A program made the position numbers and the translations under genes. Of a DNA stretch of 64,000 nt, positions 25,201 through 33,589 are shown in pieces. Source of the DNA: CAYZJB01 sp964478735 (GTDB lineage: Bacteria; CLD3; SB21); the NCBI GenBank assembly GCA_964478735.1, contig CAYZJB010000001.1, positions 186,001 to 250,000 of the forward strand, written 5' to 3'. Each line of letters opens with the position of its first letter. The first letter of the stretch is position 1. Below the pieces are notes generated by a model, which made no database searches, was not told the origin of the DNA, and worked only from the letters and a program-made list of their open reading frames with translations.

Positions 25201-25304
25201 TGGGGTGGGGCTCGCGTCAGCTTCTGAACTGCACGGGCCACGGCCGCTTTTTCTCTTGATGCTTTCGTTGCACTAATCGGATCGAATTCCTAAGTTAAAA
25301 TCAC

Positions 25305-26123
25305 ATGTCTTCATTTCCCTATACGTGCGCGCTCATTACCGGAGCGTCAAGCGGCATTGGACGTTCGCTTGCAGAAGCCTTGTCCCGCCTCGGCGTGACG
25401 ACGGTTCTCGTCGCAAGATCGGAACAAAAACTTTTCGATCTTGCCGACCGGCTCGGACCCACGGCCGTTGCCGTGCCTCTCGACATTACGTCGCCCGTCG
25501 CTCTCGACCATGTCGATGCGCACCTTGCACGGCACGGTTTTCACGTCGATCTCCTGATCAATAATGCCGGGTTCGGTTCGTACGGACACTTTCACGAAGC
25601 GTCGCCCGACCGCCAACTCGAGATGATCGACCTCAACGTCAAAGCTCTCGTACGATGGACGCACCATTTCCTTCCCGCCATGATCGAACGCCGTCACGGC
25701 GCGATCGTCAACGTGTCGTCCACCGCGTCTTTCCAGCCGGTTCCGTTTATGTCGACGTACGGCGCCACGAAGGCTTTCGTCACAAGCTTTTCTCAGGCTC
25801 TGGCCGCGGAAGTCGGCATTCACGGCGTTTGCGTGATGGCGGCGTGTCCGGGCCGGACGAAAACGAATTTCCAGCTCGTCGCCGGATCGAACATCGTACG
25901 CATCCGCTCACGTTCGGCCTCGCCCGATCGGGTCGCGCGGGTGATCCTGCGTGCCCTGCGGTCCGAACGCCGCCTCGTCATCGAAGGATGGACGAATAAA
26001 CTGTCGGTCCATTTGCAGCGATTATTTCCGCGCCGTTTTGTCACGTGGATTGCGTACAGAATTTTTAAACCTAAACCCTCATCCGTAACCAAAGGAGTTC
26101 CCCATGAGTACCACACGACGTGA
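25305..26123 (+). CDS. Short-chain dehydrogenase/reductase (SDR)
   Basis: 272 residues of classical SDR type. Cofactor motif TGASSGIG (14-21), NNAG (about 87), catalytic Ser in NVSSTAS (about 140) and the Tyr-x-x-x-Lys YGATK (about 153). Arg in VLVARS after beta-2 suggests NADP(H) preference. It may reduce a ketone or aldehyde of unknown identity. The C-terminus ends in a Lys/Arg and proline-rich tail after IAYRIF. The last 20 bases overlap the start of the superoxide dismutase gene, and the latter's ribosome site lies inside this gene, so they are expressed together. Confidence 0.9.
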   Translation: MSSFPYTCALITGASSGIGRSLAEALSRLGVTTVLVARSEQKLFDLADRLGPTAVAVPLDITSPVALDHVDAHLARHGFHVDLLINNAGFGSYGHFHEASPDRQLEMIDLNVKALVRWTHHFLPAMIERRHGAIVNVSSTASFQPVPFMSTYGATKAFVTSFSQALAAEVGIHGVCVMAACPGRTKTNFQLVAGSNIVRIRSRSASPDRVARVILRALRSERRLVIEGWTNKLSVHLQRLFPRRFVTWIAYRIFKPKPSSVTKGVPHEYHTT

Positions 26124-26841
26124 CTTTTTGAAAGCCGGCGGCCTCGTCGCGGGCGGAACGGTTCTGGGTTCGGCCGACGTTCTTGCCGGATCGGTCGAGC
26201 AGCAAACGGGGATGGCCGGACAACTGACGACGCACGAACTGCCGAAACTGCCTTATGCGTACGACGCGCTCGAACCGCACATTGATGCAAAGACGATGGA
26301 AATTCACCACAGCAAACATCATCAGGGCTACGTCAACGGTCTGACGGCGTCCGAAGCCGCGCTGGCCAAGGCGCGGGCGGCCAACGATTACGCGTTGGTC
26401 CAGCACTGGAGCCGCCGCGTTGCGTTCAACGGCGGCGGTCATTTCCTCCACTCGATGTTCTGGTCCATCATGGCGCCCACGGGAAAAGGTGGGGGCGGCG
26501 AACCTTCCGGCGCGCTGATGGACAAGATCAAAGAAGATTTCGGCGACTTTAAGATGTTTGCCGATCATTTTTCCGCGGCCGCGCGCGACGTCGAAGGAAG
26601 CGGATGGGCGCTATTGCATTATCGTCCAATGGATGGCCGGTTGGTGATCCTGCAGGCGGAAAACCAACACAAACTGAGCCCGTGGGGCGTCATGCCGCTG
26701 ATGGGCATCGACGTGTGGGAACACGCGTATTATCTGAAATATCAAAACAACCGCGGCGAGTACGTCAAAAACTGGTGGAACGTCGTCAACTGGAGCCAGG
26801 TGGCCGCCAATTTTGACAAAGCCGTCAAAGCCGGTAAGTAA
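26104..26841 (+). CDS. sodA: Tat-exported superoxide dismutase, Mn-type
   Basis: 245 residues. A twin-arginine signal (TTRRDFLKAGGLVAGG) heads an otherwise normal Fe/Mn SOD. Metal ligands are His68, His116, Asp203 and His207 (GIDVWEHAYYL). GGGHFLHSMFW and the Gln in AENQHKLSP favour Mn-type or cambialistic metal use over strict Fe-type. Export through Tat means it folds and metallates in the cytosol and detoxifies superoxide in the periplasm. An AAAGGAG site at 6 bases fixes the start. A pterin dehydratase gene follows after 15 bases. Confidence 0.93.
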   Translation: MSTTRRDFLKAGGLVAGGTVLGSADVLAGSVEQQTGMAGQLTTHELPKLPYAYDALEPHIDAKTMEIHHSKHHQGYVNGLTASEAALAKARAANDYALVQHWSRRVAFNGGGHFLHSMFWSIMAPTGKGGGGEPSGALMDKIKEDFGDFKMFADHFSAAARDVEGSGWALLHYRPMDGRLVILQAENQHKLSPWGVMPLMGIDVWEHAYYLKYQNNRGEYVKNWWNVVNWSQVAANFDKAVKAGK

Positions 26842-26856
26842 GGATAAGTAAGGAAC

Positions 26857-27141
26857 ATGGATCGCAAACGATTGTCCGATGACCAGATCAAGGGGCGATT
26901 GCAGGAATTGAAAGGCTGGACGCTTCGCGACGGCAAATTGCATCGCGAATTCCAGTTCAAAGATTTCATCACGGCGTTCGGTTTCATGTCCTCCGTCGCA
27001 CTGATCGCAGAATCGATGAATCATCACCCGAACTGGTCCAACGTGTATAATAAAGTCACCGTCGATCTGACCACGCACGATGCGGGCGGCGTCACGGAAT
27101 TTGACGTCGAGTTCGCACGACGGGTCAATGCGCTGGGATGA
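26857..27141 (+). CDS. phhB: Pterin-4a-carbinolamine dehydratase
   Basis: 94 residues, the full family length. The hallmark MNHHPNWSNVYNKVTVDLTT includes the active His pair and the third His follows in THDAGG. It dehydrates 4a-hydroxytetrahydropterin, normally after aromatic amino-acid hydroxylases; in bacteria lacking those it may serve molybdopterin or other pterin metabolism. No hydroxylase is in the window. The XdhC-like gene 2.6 kb downstream hints at molybdoenzymes but is not proof. Confidence 0.92.
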   Translation: MDRKRLSDDQIKGRLQELKGWTLRDGKLHREFQFKDFITAFGFMSSVALIAESMNHHPNWSNVYNKVTVDLTTHDAGGVTEFDVEFARRVNALG

Positions 27142-27159
27142 CCCCGGTCATAATTTTTC

Positions 27160-27189
27160 TTGACAACTAAAAAATGGCCGCGCTATATT
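27160..27189 (+). promoter_or_regulatory. Strong promoter of the RRM-protein gene
   Basis: A perfect TTGACA, 18-base spacer and TATATT. Transcription would begin near 27196, giving a leader of about 160 bases before the RRM ATG. Confidence 0.7.
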
Positions 27190-27287
27190 TCGCTGGAATC
27201 GATACCCTATCTTTTGTTGTTTGAAACGTCCGACTCCCTGCTTTCTTGTAGAGTTGTGCAAGCGGCTGATTTTATAATTAAGTTTGG

Positions 27288-27325
27288 GTCTCAGAGTGAC
27301 TGGGCACTTTGAGACTATTTTTTTA
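27288..27325 (+). terminator. Terminator-like hairpin in the RRM gene leader (possible attenuator)
   Basis: An 11-bp stem GTCTCAGAGTG/CACTTTGAGAC with a single G-T pair and loop ACTGGG, followed by TATTTTTTTA. It is a fully formed intrinsic terminator lying after the promoter and 31 bases before the start codon, so it must be bypassed for expression. This fits attenuation or a temperature-responsive leader. Confidence 0.65.
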
Positions 27326-27356
27326 TCCCTGACCTAACTTTTTCCAGGAGAATGGT

Positions 27357-27656
27357 ATGAGTACAAAGTTGTACGTTGGCAATCTGTCGTACAAAGCCAG
27401 CGAACAGGGACTGCAGGAGCTTTTCGGACAAGCCGGCGCCGTGACGTCCGCTAAAATCATCGTCGACAAGATGTCCGGAAGGTCGAAAGGGTTTGCCTTC
27501 GTCGAAATGGCCAGTCCCGAAGACGCCGACAAGGCGAAGGAGATGTTTAACAACTTCGTCTACATGGACCGCAATCTGATTGTCAACGAAGCCAAACCGC
27601 AGGAAAAGAAACCCTTTGGTGGAGGCGGCAATCGCAACTTTCAACGAAGAGGCTGA
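27357..27656 (+). CDS. RRM-domain RNA-binding protein (Rbp family)
   Basis: 99 residues: one RRM with RNP2 KLYVGNLSY and RNP1 KGFAFVEM, then a short Gly/Arg-rich tail (GGGGNRNFQRRG). It resembles the cold-inducible RNA-binding proteins of cyanobacteria and FCB bacteria, which bind single-stranded RNA and may act as chaperones. AGGAG precedes the ATG. It has its own promoter, a long leader with a terminator hairpin, and its own downstream terminator, so it is a monocistronic, probably conditionally expressed gene. It might bind its own leader. Confidence 0.95.
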   Translation: MSTKLYVGNLSYKASEQGLQELFGQAGAVTSAKIIVDKMSGRSKGFAFVEMASPEDADKAKEMFNNFVYMDRNLIVNEAKPQEKKPFGGGGNRNFQRRG

Positions 27657-27683
27657 TACACCGTTGTCTTGATACATGCATCG

Positions 27684-27724
27684 GGGCTGTCCCCGTGATC
27701 CGGCGGACAGCCCTTTTTATTTTT
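27684..27724 (+). terminator. Intrinsic terminator after the RRM gene
   Basis: Perfect 9-bp stem GGGCTGTCC/GGACAGCCC with a 12-base loop, followed by TTTTTATTTTT. Confidence 0.85.
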
Positions 27725-27788
27725 CCAAATCGATTGACCTAACATCCGTACAATAGACACAACCGCAATCCCACGGTTTCATCCGTCC

Positions 27789-28724
27789 ATGGTTCTCCGA
27801 TTCTTCGATTACGTTTTTCTCCTGCGGCCGATCCTGTTCTTTCCCGGGTGGACCACGGCGTTGGCGGGCTACCTGCTTGCCGTCGGATTGCACCGTCACT
27901 GGCCGTCGCCCGTCGGCCTTCCGTTTGAGTTCTGGACCTCCGTCGTTTCGTTCACGTTCCTGATGGGAGCCGCGTTTGTGGTCAATCAACTGCACGATGC
28001 GATCACGGACGGGATCAACGACAAACTGTTTTTTATTTCACGCGGCATCATCGGCCGCGGGGCCGCCTGGATGGAAATGGCGGCGTTTCTCGCGGCGGGG
28101 TTATTTTGCTCGCTTCTGCATTCCGTCGAACTGACGGTCATTTATCTGATCAGCGCCGTTTGGTTCGTCGTCCTGTATAATTTTGCGCCGTTTCGCATGA
28201 AGGACCATGCCGTGGGAAGCGTCGTGGCCAATGCCGCGATGGGCGTCAGCGCCCTCGCCTTCGGCTGGTGGTCGGTCCATCCCAACGACGCACGGGAGTT
28301 TGTACTCGCCGGACTACCCTATGTTTTGTTCAACACCGGTATTTATTTTTTGACCACCATACCGGATGCCGCCGGCGACGAGGCCTCCAACAAACAAACG
28401 GTGAGCGTACGGTACGGCATCGACAGCGTCATTTCCATGGCCGTCGTCTGCATCGTCGCGGCGGGCGCTACCGCGTGGCTGACGGACGATCGTTTGATCG
28501 CGATCGTGGTAACGCTGAGCGCGCCGTTTTTACTGGTCATGGTGTGGAAGCGGCGCACGGAAGACGTTCTGCGGGCCACCAAGTTTTCCCTGCTCGCGTT
28601 TGCCGTCGTCGTCGGAGTGTATTTTCCTTTGTACTATGGACTGATTATATTTTTTTTCGCGGCGACACGCTGGTATTACCGTAAACGTTTCGGTATGGCC
28701 TATCCATCGTTCGGAGGATCGTAA
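27789..28724 (+). CDS. UbiA-family prenyltransferase (membrane)
   Basis: 311 residues with about eight or nine membrane helices. The first Asp-rich motif NQLHDAITDGIND (about 68-80) and the second, DAAGDEASNKQTVSVRYG (about 196), are the Mg-diphosphate binding sites of UbiA enzymes, which move a prenyl chain onto an acceptor (quinone, chlorin, glycerol phosphate or sugar). Which acceptor is used here is not visible. The stop and the next start share TAATG. Confidence 0.88.
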   Translation: MVLRFFDYVFLLRPILFFPGWTTALAGYLLAVGLHRHWPSPVGLPFEFWTSVVSFTFLMGAAFVVNQLHDAITDGINDKLFFISRGIIGRGAAWMEMAAFLAAGLFCSLLHSVELTVIYLISAVWFVVLYNFAPFRMKDHAVGSVVANAAMGVSALAFGWWSVHPNDAREFVLAGLPYVLFNTGIYFLTTIPDAAGDEASNKQTVSVRYGIDSVISMAVVCIVAAGATAWLTDDRLIAIVVTLSAPFLLVMVWKRRTEDVLRATKFSLLAFAVVVGVYFPLYYGLIIFFFAATRWYYRKRFGMAYPSFGGS

Positions 28725-29779
28725 TGCGCGCGGCGCTATCCTACCTCGCGGCATTTTTTATCGTCGGCATCGGGGCAACGCTGATTCCGACGGAGCGTCT
28801 GTTGCACACCCTGACGGACACGGACGACCTTGTCTCCAGCGCGCGCCGATCCAGCCTGTACGAAGGCGCCGTCGCGATCGTAACGCAAAAAATCCAGCGC
28901 GATTTCCTGCGGCCGCTGGAAGGCACGCCGGCGCAGATCGACTCCGGCAAAGTGGCCGCATGTCTGCAATCGGCATTCCCGGCGGAATGGTTTTATCACA
29001 ATCTCGAAACGCTGCATCGAACCATGACGACGGGTGAAACGGACTCGCCGGTATTTATCCACCTGTCTGATCGGAAGGAACTGCTCATCGAAGCGGTTCT
29101 CGCTCGGATGGTCCAGAACCTGAACGATCTGCCGGAGTGCGATCCGCGAATGGCGTTATCCGTCTTACGAAAGTGGAGACCCGCGAAGTCGTCCCTGCGT
29201 GAGTTGATTCCAAACTGCAGGCCGCTTCCGGCGATGGAAGAACGGCTGCGGTCGGTGCTGGGGCAGGCCTTGCGGGAACGGATCGACTTCATTCCCGATA
29301 CGCTCGATATGAACAACGCCCTGAAACCCTCCGAAGGCAATCTGGTCAAGGCATTCCGGGAAATGCGCGTTTTCGTTTCGTCCTTCGCCGTCATCCTGTA
29401 TGTTTTTTTGCTGCTGCTTCTCGGCGTCGTCGCGCTGATCAACCGGAACGATCGACGACGGCTGCTGTTCCGTCTCGGTCTTCCTCTTTTGTTGACGGGA
29501 CTGTTCATTGCGTTGGCGGCGTTCGCCTTGAACCAGTTATTCGATACCCACGTCGCGCCGCAGGTCAATCCCGAAGAAGTAAAAATCAAGATGGAGGACA
29601 CCACGATCGCGGCCGGTGGGGCATTCGGCGCCGTGATGCTTCGATTTCTCACCGCGTGGCTCGGGCAGTATTTTACCAACCTTTACGTCGGGGCGCTGGT
29701 GTTCGTCCTGATCGGAGGGTTTCTGGTTCTTGTTCCGCGATTTCTTTCGCCGCCGGAAGTTCCGTTGAGGGGAAGTTGA
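28724..29779 (+). CDS. Integral membrane protein of unknown function
   Basis: 351 residues: an N-terminal helix (about 5-22), a soluble, extracytoplasmic-looking stretch of about 190 residues with several Cys and charged helices, and then three or four helices (about 217-237, 247-270, 300-345). No family is recognised. It is translationally coupled to the UbiA gene upstream and followed one base later by the XdhC-like gene, so a role linked to one of those is possible but not shown. Confidence 0.75.
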   Translation: MRAALSYLAAFFIVGIGATLIPTERLLHTLTDTDDLVSSARRSSLYEGAVAIVTQKIQRDFLRPLEGTPAQIDSGKVAACLQSAFPAEWFYHNLETLHRTMTTGETDSPVFIHLSDRKELLIEAVLARMVQNLNDLPECDPRMALSVLRKWRPAKSSLRELIPNCRPLPAMEERLRSVLGQALRERIDFIPDTLDMNNALKPSEGNLVKAFREMRVFVSSFAVILYVFLLLLLGVVALINRNDRRRLLFRLGLPLLLTGLFIALAAFALNQLFDTHVAPQVNPEEVKIKMEDTTIAAGGAFGAVMLRFLTAWLGQYFTNLYVGALVFVLIGGFLVLVPRFLSPPEVPLRGS

Positions 29780-29780
29780 C

Positions 29781-30554
29781 GTGCAGAAGTTTTATACCGA
29801 TCTGATCGACGCGCTGCACCGGTACGGCAAGGTCGCCGTGGCGACGGTCATTCACGCCCAGGGATCGGTTCCGCGAATGACCGGGACCAAGATGCTGGTG
29901 TTTCCCGACCGTACTTTCCGTTATTCCATCGGCGGAGGGATCTTTGAATCTAAAGTTGTCGAGGACGCCCTCGCCGTACTGGCGGACGGCAGGCCGATAA
30001 CAAAAAAATATTCGTTCAACGAACAAGGTCAATTTGCCATCGGCGCCGTCTGCGGCGGAATGGCGGAGGTGATGATCGAAATGGTTCAAGCGGCCCCGAA
30101 ATTGATGGTCATTGGCGGAGGGCATGTCGGAAAATGCGTCGTCCGGATGGCATTGTGGCTGGGATACGACGTGACCCTGATCGACGACCGGGAGGAATTT
30201 GCGACCTGGCCCGATCCGAAAGACGCCGTACGATGCATTCACACCCCCGCCGATTACAGTACGATGCCCGAGCCCGATGCGTCGACATTCGTGTGCCTGG
30301 TGTCCAAAGGATACGTCAGCGACGAAGCGGCGCTTCGCCGCCTGATCCGGAAACCCGCGCGTTACATTGGCATGATCGGGAGTCAGAAAAAAATCAAAAA
30401 GATCTACGATAACATGAAACAGGACGGCTTCGACGAAAAACTGTTCGAACGCGTCCATGCTCCCATCGGCATCGATATTCACGCCGACTCTCCGGAAGAA
30501 ATTGCCGTTTCCGTGATGGCGGAAATCATTCGAGTCAAAAATACCGGTGAGTGA
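29781..30554 (+). CDS. XdhC/CoxI-family protein
   Basis: 257 residues. The N-terminal XdhC_CoxI domain has ATVIHAQGSVPRMTGTKMLV and SIGGGIFE then VCGGMAEVMIE. The C-terminal Rossmann part has LMVIGGGHVGKCV and IGMIGSQKKIKKIY. XdhC binds molybdenum cofactor and helps sulphurate and insert it into xanthine dehydrogenase-like enzymes. No such enzyme is present in the window. The start is GTG with GAGGGGAAG upstream. It overlaps the biotin ligase start by 8 bases. Confidence 0.92.
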   Translation: MQKFYTDLIDALHRYGKVAVATVIHAQGSVPRMTGTKMLVFPDRTFRYSIGGGIFESKVVEDALAVLADGRPITKKYSFNEQGQFAIGAVCGGMAEVMIEMVQAAPKLMVIGGGHVGKCVVRMALWLGYDVTLIDDREEFATWPDPKDAVRCIHTPADYSTMPEPDASTFVCLVSKGYVSDEAALRRLIRKPARYIGMIGSQKKIKKIYDNMKQDGFDEKLFERVHAPIGIDIHADSPEEIAVSVMAEIIRVKNTGE

Positions 30555-31302
30555 CCTTGTCTCCATGACCGTCATCCGTACGGATCACGGCGACGTTCCT
30601 GTTTTTTATCTTCCCGCCGTCGACTCGACGCACGAAGAAGCCAAACGACGCCTGGACCAAAAGGCGGTTCCGTCATTTGTGGTTGTCGCGGAAGAACAAC
30701 TTGCCGGCCGGGGCCGCCGGGGACGCGGGTGGTTGTCGGAGCCGCAGGTCGGCATCTGGATGACCCTTGCCGTTCCGAAAGCGAGACCGGCGCCGGAATG
30801 GTTTGCCTATACCTTTGCCGCGTCTCTCGCCGTCGGCGACGCCATAAGGGAACGGACGGGATTGTCCGCCCGATTGAAATGGCCCAACGACGTATTGCTC
30901 AACGGAAAAAAATGCTGCGGGATTTTACTCGAGATTCATCCGTCCGCCGTTTTGATCGGTATCGGCATCAACGTGAATCACGCGCATTTTCCCGAAGGCA
31001 TCGCAAATCACGCGACGTCTATGTTACTGGAAACCGGACGGGCCTGGTCGCGAGCGGAGTTGTTATCTCGATGCGTTTATTTGATTACCTTGTTGAACGA
31101 TTGGCCTGCGGAAAAAATTTTAGACCGGTGGAAAAGTCAATCTTCTTTTCTGGGGTCCGAGATCGTAGCGGATACCGACGATGGCATACTGAAGGGCACG
31201 GCAGTCGACATCGCAGCGGATGGGGGTCTGGTCATCGATACAGGGGAAAGCATTCGGACCGTGTATGCTGGAGACGTTCGAGTACGACGGGCCGGAGAAT
31301 AA
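30547..31302 (+). CDS. birA: Biotin--[acetyl-CoA carboxylase] ligase
   Basis: 251 residues. The ligase signature GRGRRGRGW (biotinyl-AMP loop) near 55, KWPNDVLL near 117 with KCCGIL after it, and IGIGINVNH define BirA/BPL. It activates biotin with ATP and attaches it to carrier proteins. There is no N-terminal DNA-binding HTH, so it is a monofunctional enzyme and not a repressor. It starts at GTG, overlapping the XdhC-like gene. Confidence 0.93.
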   Translation: MSDLVSMTVIRTDHGDVPVFYLPAVDSTHEEAKRRLDQKAVPSFVVVAEEQLAGRGRRGRGWLSEPQVGIWMTLAVPKARPAPEWFAYTFAASLAVGDAIRERTGLSARLKWPNDVLLNGKKCCGILLEIHPSAVLIGIGINVNHAHFPEGIANHATSMLLETGRAWSRAELLSRCVYLITLLNDWPAEKILDRWKSQSSFLGSEIVADTDDGILKGTAVDIAADGGLVIDTGESIRTVYAGDVRVRRAGE

Positions 31303-31307
31303 AGCCG

Positions 31308-31640
31308 TTACACGGCCTCGCCTATTTTGGCCGATTTGAGTTTACGCACCAGTCCCTCGCTCAAGAGCGTCCCGACGAGAAGGCTGAACAGAACGACGGC
31401 CGTATTGATGGTCAACAGGTCGATGAACGTCGGAATACCTTCGACCCACATCAACGCCAGGAGGACATTGACGGAAAAAATCACCGGTGTGCAGAATCGT
31501 CGGATATAAAAACACCAGCGCAGATTGGGGTTTTGCTGCAAAAGCGAGGGGTTGCGAAAGCCTCGGGGACCCAGGACACGAGAGTAGAAGTACAAAATGA
31601 GACCGAACTCTAATGCCGAAATCATGATGAATTCAGACAT
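31308..31640 (-). CDS. Small integral membrane protein, unknown
   Basis: 110 residues with three hydrophobic segments (about 3-20, 48-65, 73-95) and a basic C-terminus. No family is recognised. The ATG at 31640 has TGGAG in front; the GTG two codons earlier is less likely. It converges on birA with 5 bases between stops, and lies upstream of nothing co-directional within 40 bases except the next leftward operon's end. Confidence 0.6.
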   Translation of the reverse strand: MSEFIMISALEFGLILYFYSRVLGPRGFRNPSLLQQNPNLRWCFYIRRFCTPVIFSVNVLLALMWVEGIPTFIDLLTINTAVVLFSLLVGTLLSEGLVRKLKSAKIGEAV

Positions 31641-31682
31641 AAACACTCCACGGTTTCATTTCGTGATTGCCACATCAATGGG

Positions 31683-33005
31683 TTAGTTCATACGGTTCAA
31701 AAGTTTTTTCAATTCACGTCCGGCGCCGCGGTGAACCTTCTGTTCATCCAAGGTCAACAATTCCCGGTTACGCATCACCCAGCGGCCGTCGATCATCACG
31801 GACTGTACGTCGGTGCTTCGGGCGGAATACACGATTTGTGAATACACATCGTCGGCCGGTTGACAGTGACCGTCGCGTAAATCCAGCAGCGCCAGGTCGG
31901 CCTTTTTGCCCGGTTCGATGCTGCCGATCGAATCGTCCGCTCCCAGCGTTTTGGCGCCGTTGCGTGTGGCCATTTCAAAAACGGTTTTGGCCGTCAGGGC
32001 GGACGGTCCGACGCGAGGTTTTTGGATCAGCGCTGCCAGACGCATTTCCGTAAACATGTCGAGGTTGTTGTTGCACGGAGCACCGTCGGCGCCGAGCGAA
32101 ACCGGAATCCCCATCCGGATCATCTCAGGTGTTTTTGCGATGCCCGATCCCAGTTTCAAATTGGACGAAGGGCAGTGGAGGATATTCGTTCCCGTGTCTT
32201 GTACGATCCCCATTTCCTCGTCCGTCATCCAGATTCCATGTGCAAGGCACAATCGCCGTCCCGTCATTCGGAGATGATGGAAGTATTGGATGTTATCCAT
32301 GCCGCACTTCTGACGAACCGCTTCGAGTTCCGATCGGTTTTCCGACGCGTGCGTGTGAATGAGGATCTTTTTTTCCGCGGCCATGTCGCGTACGTCGACG
32401 AGCAGTTTTTCACTGCAGGAGAGGACGAACCGGGGGGCGAAGGCAAATTGAATCCGTCCGTCGGCGCGCCCATGCCAGGTTTTCATCAGCCGAAGGCTCT
32501 CGTCGATCGACCACTTGGCGGACTCTTGCAGTAACTTCGGTCCGTCCGGCGTATCGTCCATCATGGCCTTGCCGCACCAGGCGCGCATGCCCGATTCTTC
32601 GATGGCTTCGAAAATGTGGTCGGTGTGATGGACCGTCGCCATGTCGAGAATGCTTGTTGTGCCGCACCGGATCAATTCCGCCAATCCCAGGCGCGCGGAC
32701 ACCCCGGCTGACGTCGACGAGTGAGCGGCTTCGAACGGCCAGATCTTCAATTTGAGCCAGTCGAGCAATTCGAGATCGTCGGCCAGGTTGCGAAACAACG
32801 TCTGGCAAAGATGAACGTGCGTTTGAATGAATCCGGGTATGATCACGAGCCCTTTCGCGTCGACGGACCGCGCGCCGCGCCGGAGTCGGGACGGTACGCG
32901 CCCGACGGCAGCAATGGTCCGACCGTCCACCAAGATCGAACCGCGAATAATGTCCCGCCGGTCGTTCATCGTGACGACGGTGGCGTTTTCGATCAGCGTC
33001 GTCAC
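31683..33005 (-). CDS. Amidohydrolase, MtaD/TrzN-like deaminase
   Basis: 440 residues, normal for the ATZ/TRZ group. Metal ligands: HVHLCQT (about 65-67), HTHASEN (His about 225), AHG (about 260) and the Asp in LGADGAPCNN (about 310). It hydrolyses or deaminates purine-like substrates; 5-methylthioadenosine/S-adenosylhomocysteine deaminase is the closest guess. The start is GTG, which overlaps the stop of the isomerase gene (GTGA). The frame is open much further upstream, but only as a shadow of that gene. It is the last gene of a leftward operon of at least five genes. Confidence 0.87.
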   Translation of the reverse strand: MTTLIENATVVTMNDRRDIIRGSILVDGRTIAAVGRVPSRLRRGARSVDAKGLVIIPGFIQTHVHLCQTLFRNLADDLELLDWLKLKIWPFEAAHSSTSAGVSARLGLAELIRCGTTSILDMATVHHTDHIFEAIEESGMRAWCGKAMMDDTPDGPKLLQESAKWSIDESLRLMKTWHGRADGRIQFAFAPRFVLSCSEKLLVDVRDMAAEKKILIHTHASENRSELEAVRQKCGMDNIQYFHHLRMTGRRLCLAHGIWMTDEEMGIVQDTGTNILHCPSSNLKLGSGIAKTPEMIRMGIPVSLGADGAPCNNNLDMFTEMRLAALIQKPRVGPSALTAKTVFEMATRNGAKTLGADDSIGSIEPGKKADLALLDLRDGHCQPADDVYSQIVYSARSTDVQSVMIDGRWVMRNRELLTLDEQKVHRGAGRELKKLLNRMN

Positions 33006-33589
33006 GGATACAAACCGGGATACAAACGGCGCTCGACGAATTCGATCAGCGCGTGGATAATTTGAATATGCACCTCTTGAATTCTTTCCGTTGTGTCGGA
33101 AGTCACAACGATCGCCACGTCGGCCAGCGGCTTGAGTTTGCCGCCGTCGCGTCCCAGAAGGGCGATCACCTTCATGCCGCGCTGCCGTGCGGTTTCGGCC
33201 GCGCGCAGCACGTTCGAAGAATTGCCGCTCGTCGAAATGGCCAGCAAAACGTCGCCGTCGCGGCCGAACGCTTCCACGCCCCGGGCAAAAACAGATTCGT
33301 ATCCGTAGTCGTTGGCGATGCACGTCATCGCGGCGGGGTCCGACAGGCACAGACCCGCCAGAGCCGGCCGGTCTTTTCGAAAACGTCCGCTGAGTTCCTC
33401 GGCAAAATGCATCGCGTCGCACAAACTTCCCCCGTTGCCGCACGACAGGGCGCGATGCCCGCTGTGTAACGCGTCGGCGAGCATCATTCCCGCTTTTTCG
33501 ATCGCCTCGAGATTGGCCGGGTTTTCCGCAAACTGCCGCTGCGTTTCGCGCGCCCGGTTCAGGTTGTTGAGCATCCATCCGTGCGTCAT
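33002..33589 (-). CDS. gmhA: SIS-domain phosphosugar isomerase, GmhA-like
   Basis: 195 residues, close to GmhA length (192). The SIS domain shows LSCGNGGSLCDAMHFAEELSGR and STSGNSSNVLRAAE, with the ERIQEVHIQIIHALIEFVE helix that carries catalytic residues in GmhA. GmhA turns sedoheptulose 7-phosphate into D-glycero-D-manno-heptose 7-phosphate for LPS core. The canonical Ser of NGGSAAD is kept but the AAD is altered to LCD, a mild deviation. The start overlaps the stop of the methyltransferase gene (ATGA). Confidence 0.85.
   Translation of the reverse strand: MTHGWMLNNLNRARETQRQFAENPANLEAIEKAGMMLADALHSGHRALSCGNGGSLCDAMHFAEELSGRFRKDRPALAGLCLSDPAAMTCIANDYGYESVFARGVEAFGRDGDVLLAISTSGNSSNVLRAAETARQRGMKVIALLGRDGGKLKPLADVAIVVTSDTTERIQEVHIQIIHALIEFVERRLYPGLYP

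Noticed and set aside
32827..33060. Frames antisense to the amidohydrolase start
   Set aside because: Arg/Ser-rich shadow frames without supporting signals.
31683..33578. 631-residue version of the amidohydrolase
   Set aside because: The first 190 residues are the out-of-frame shadow of the GmhA-like gene; a GTG start at 33005 gives the normal family length.
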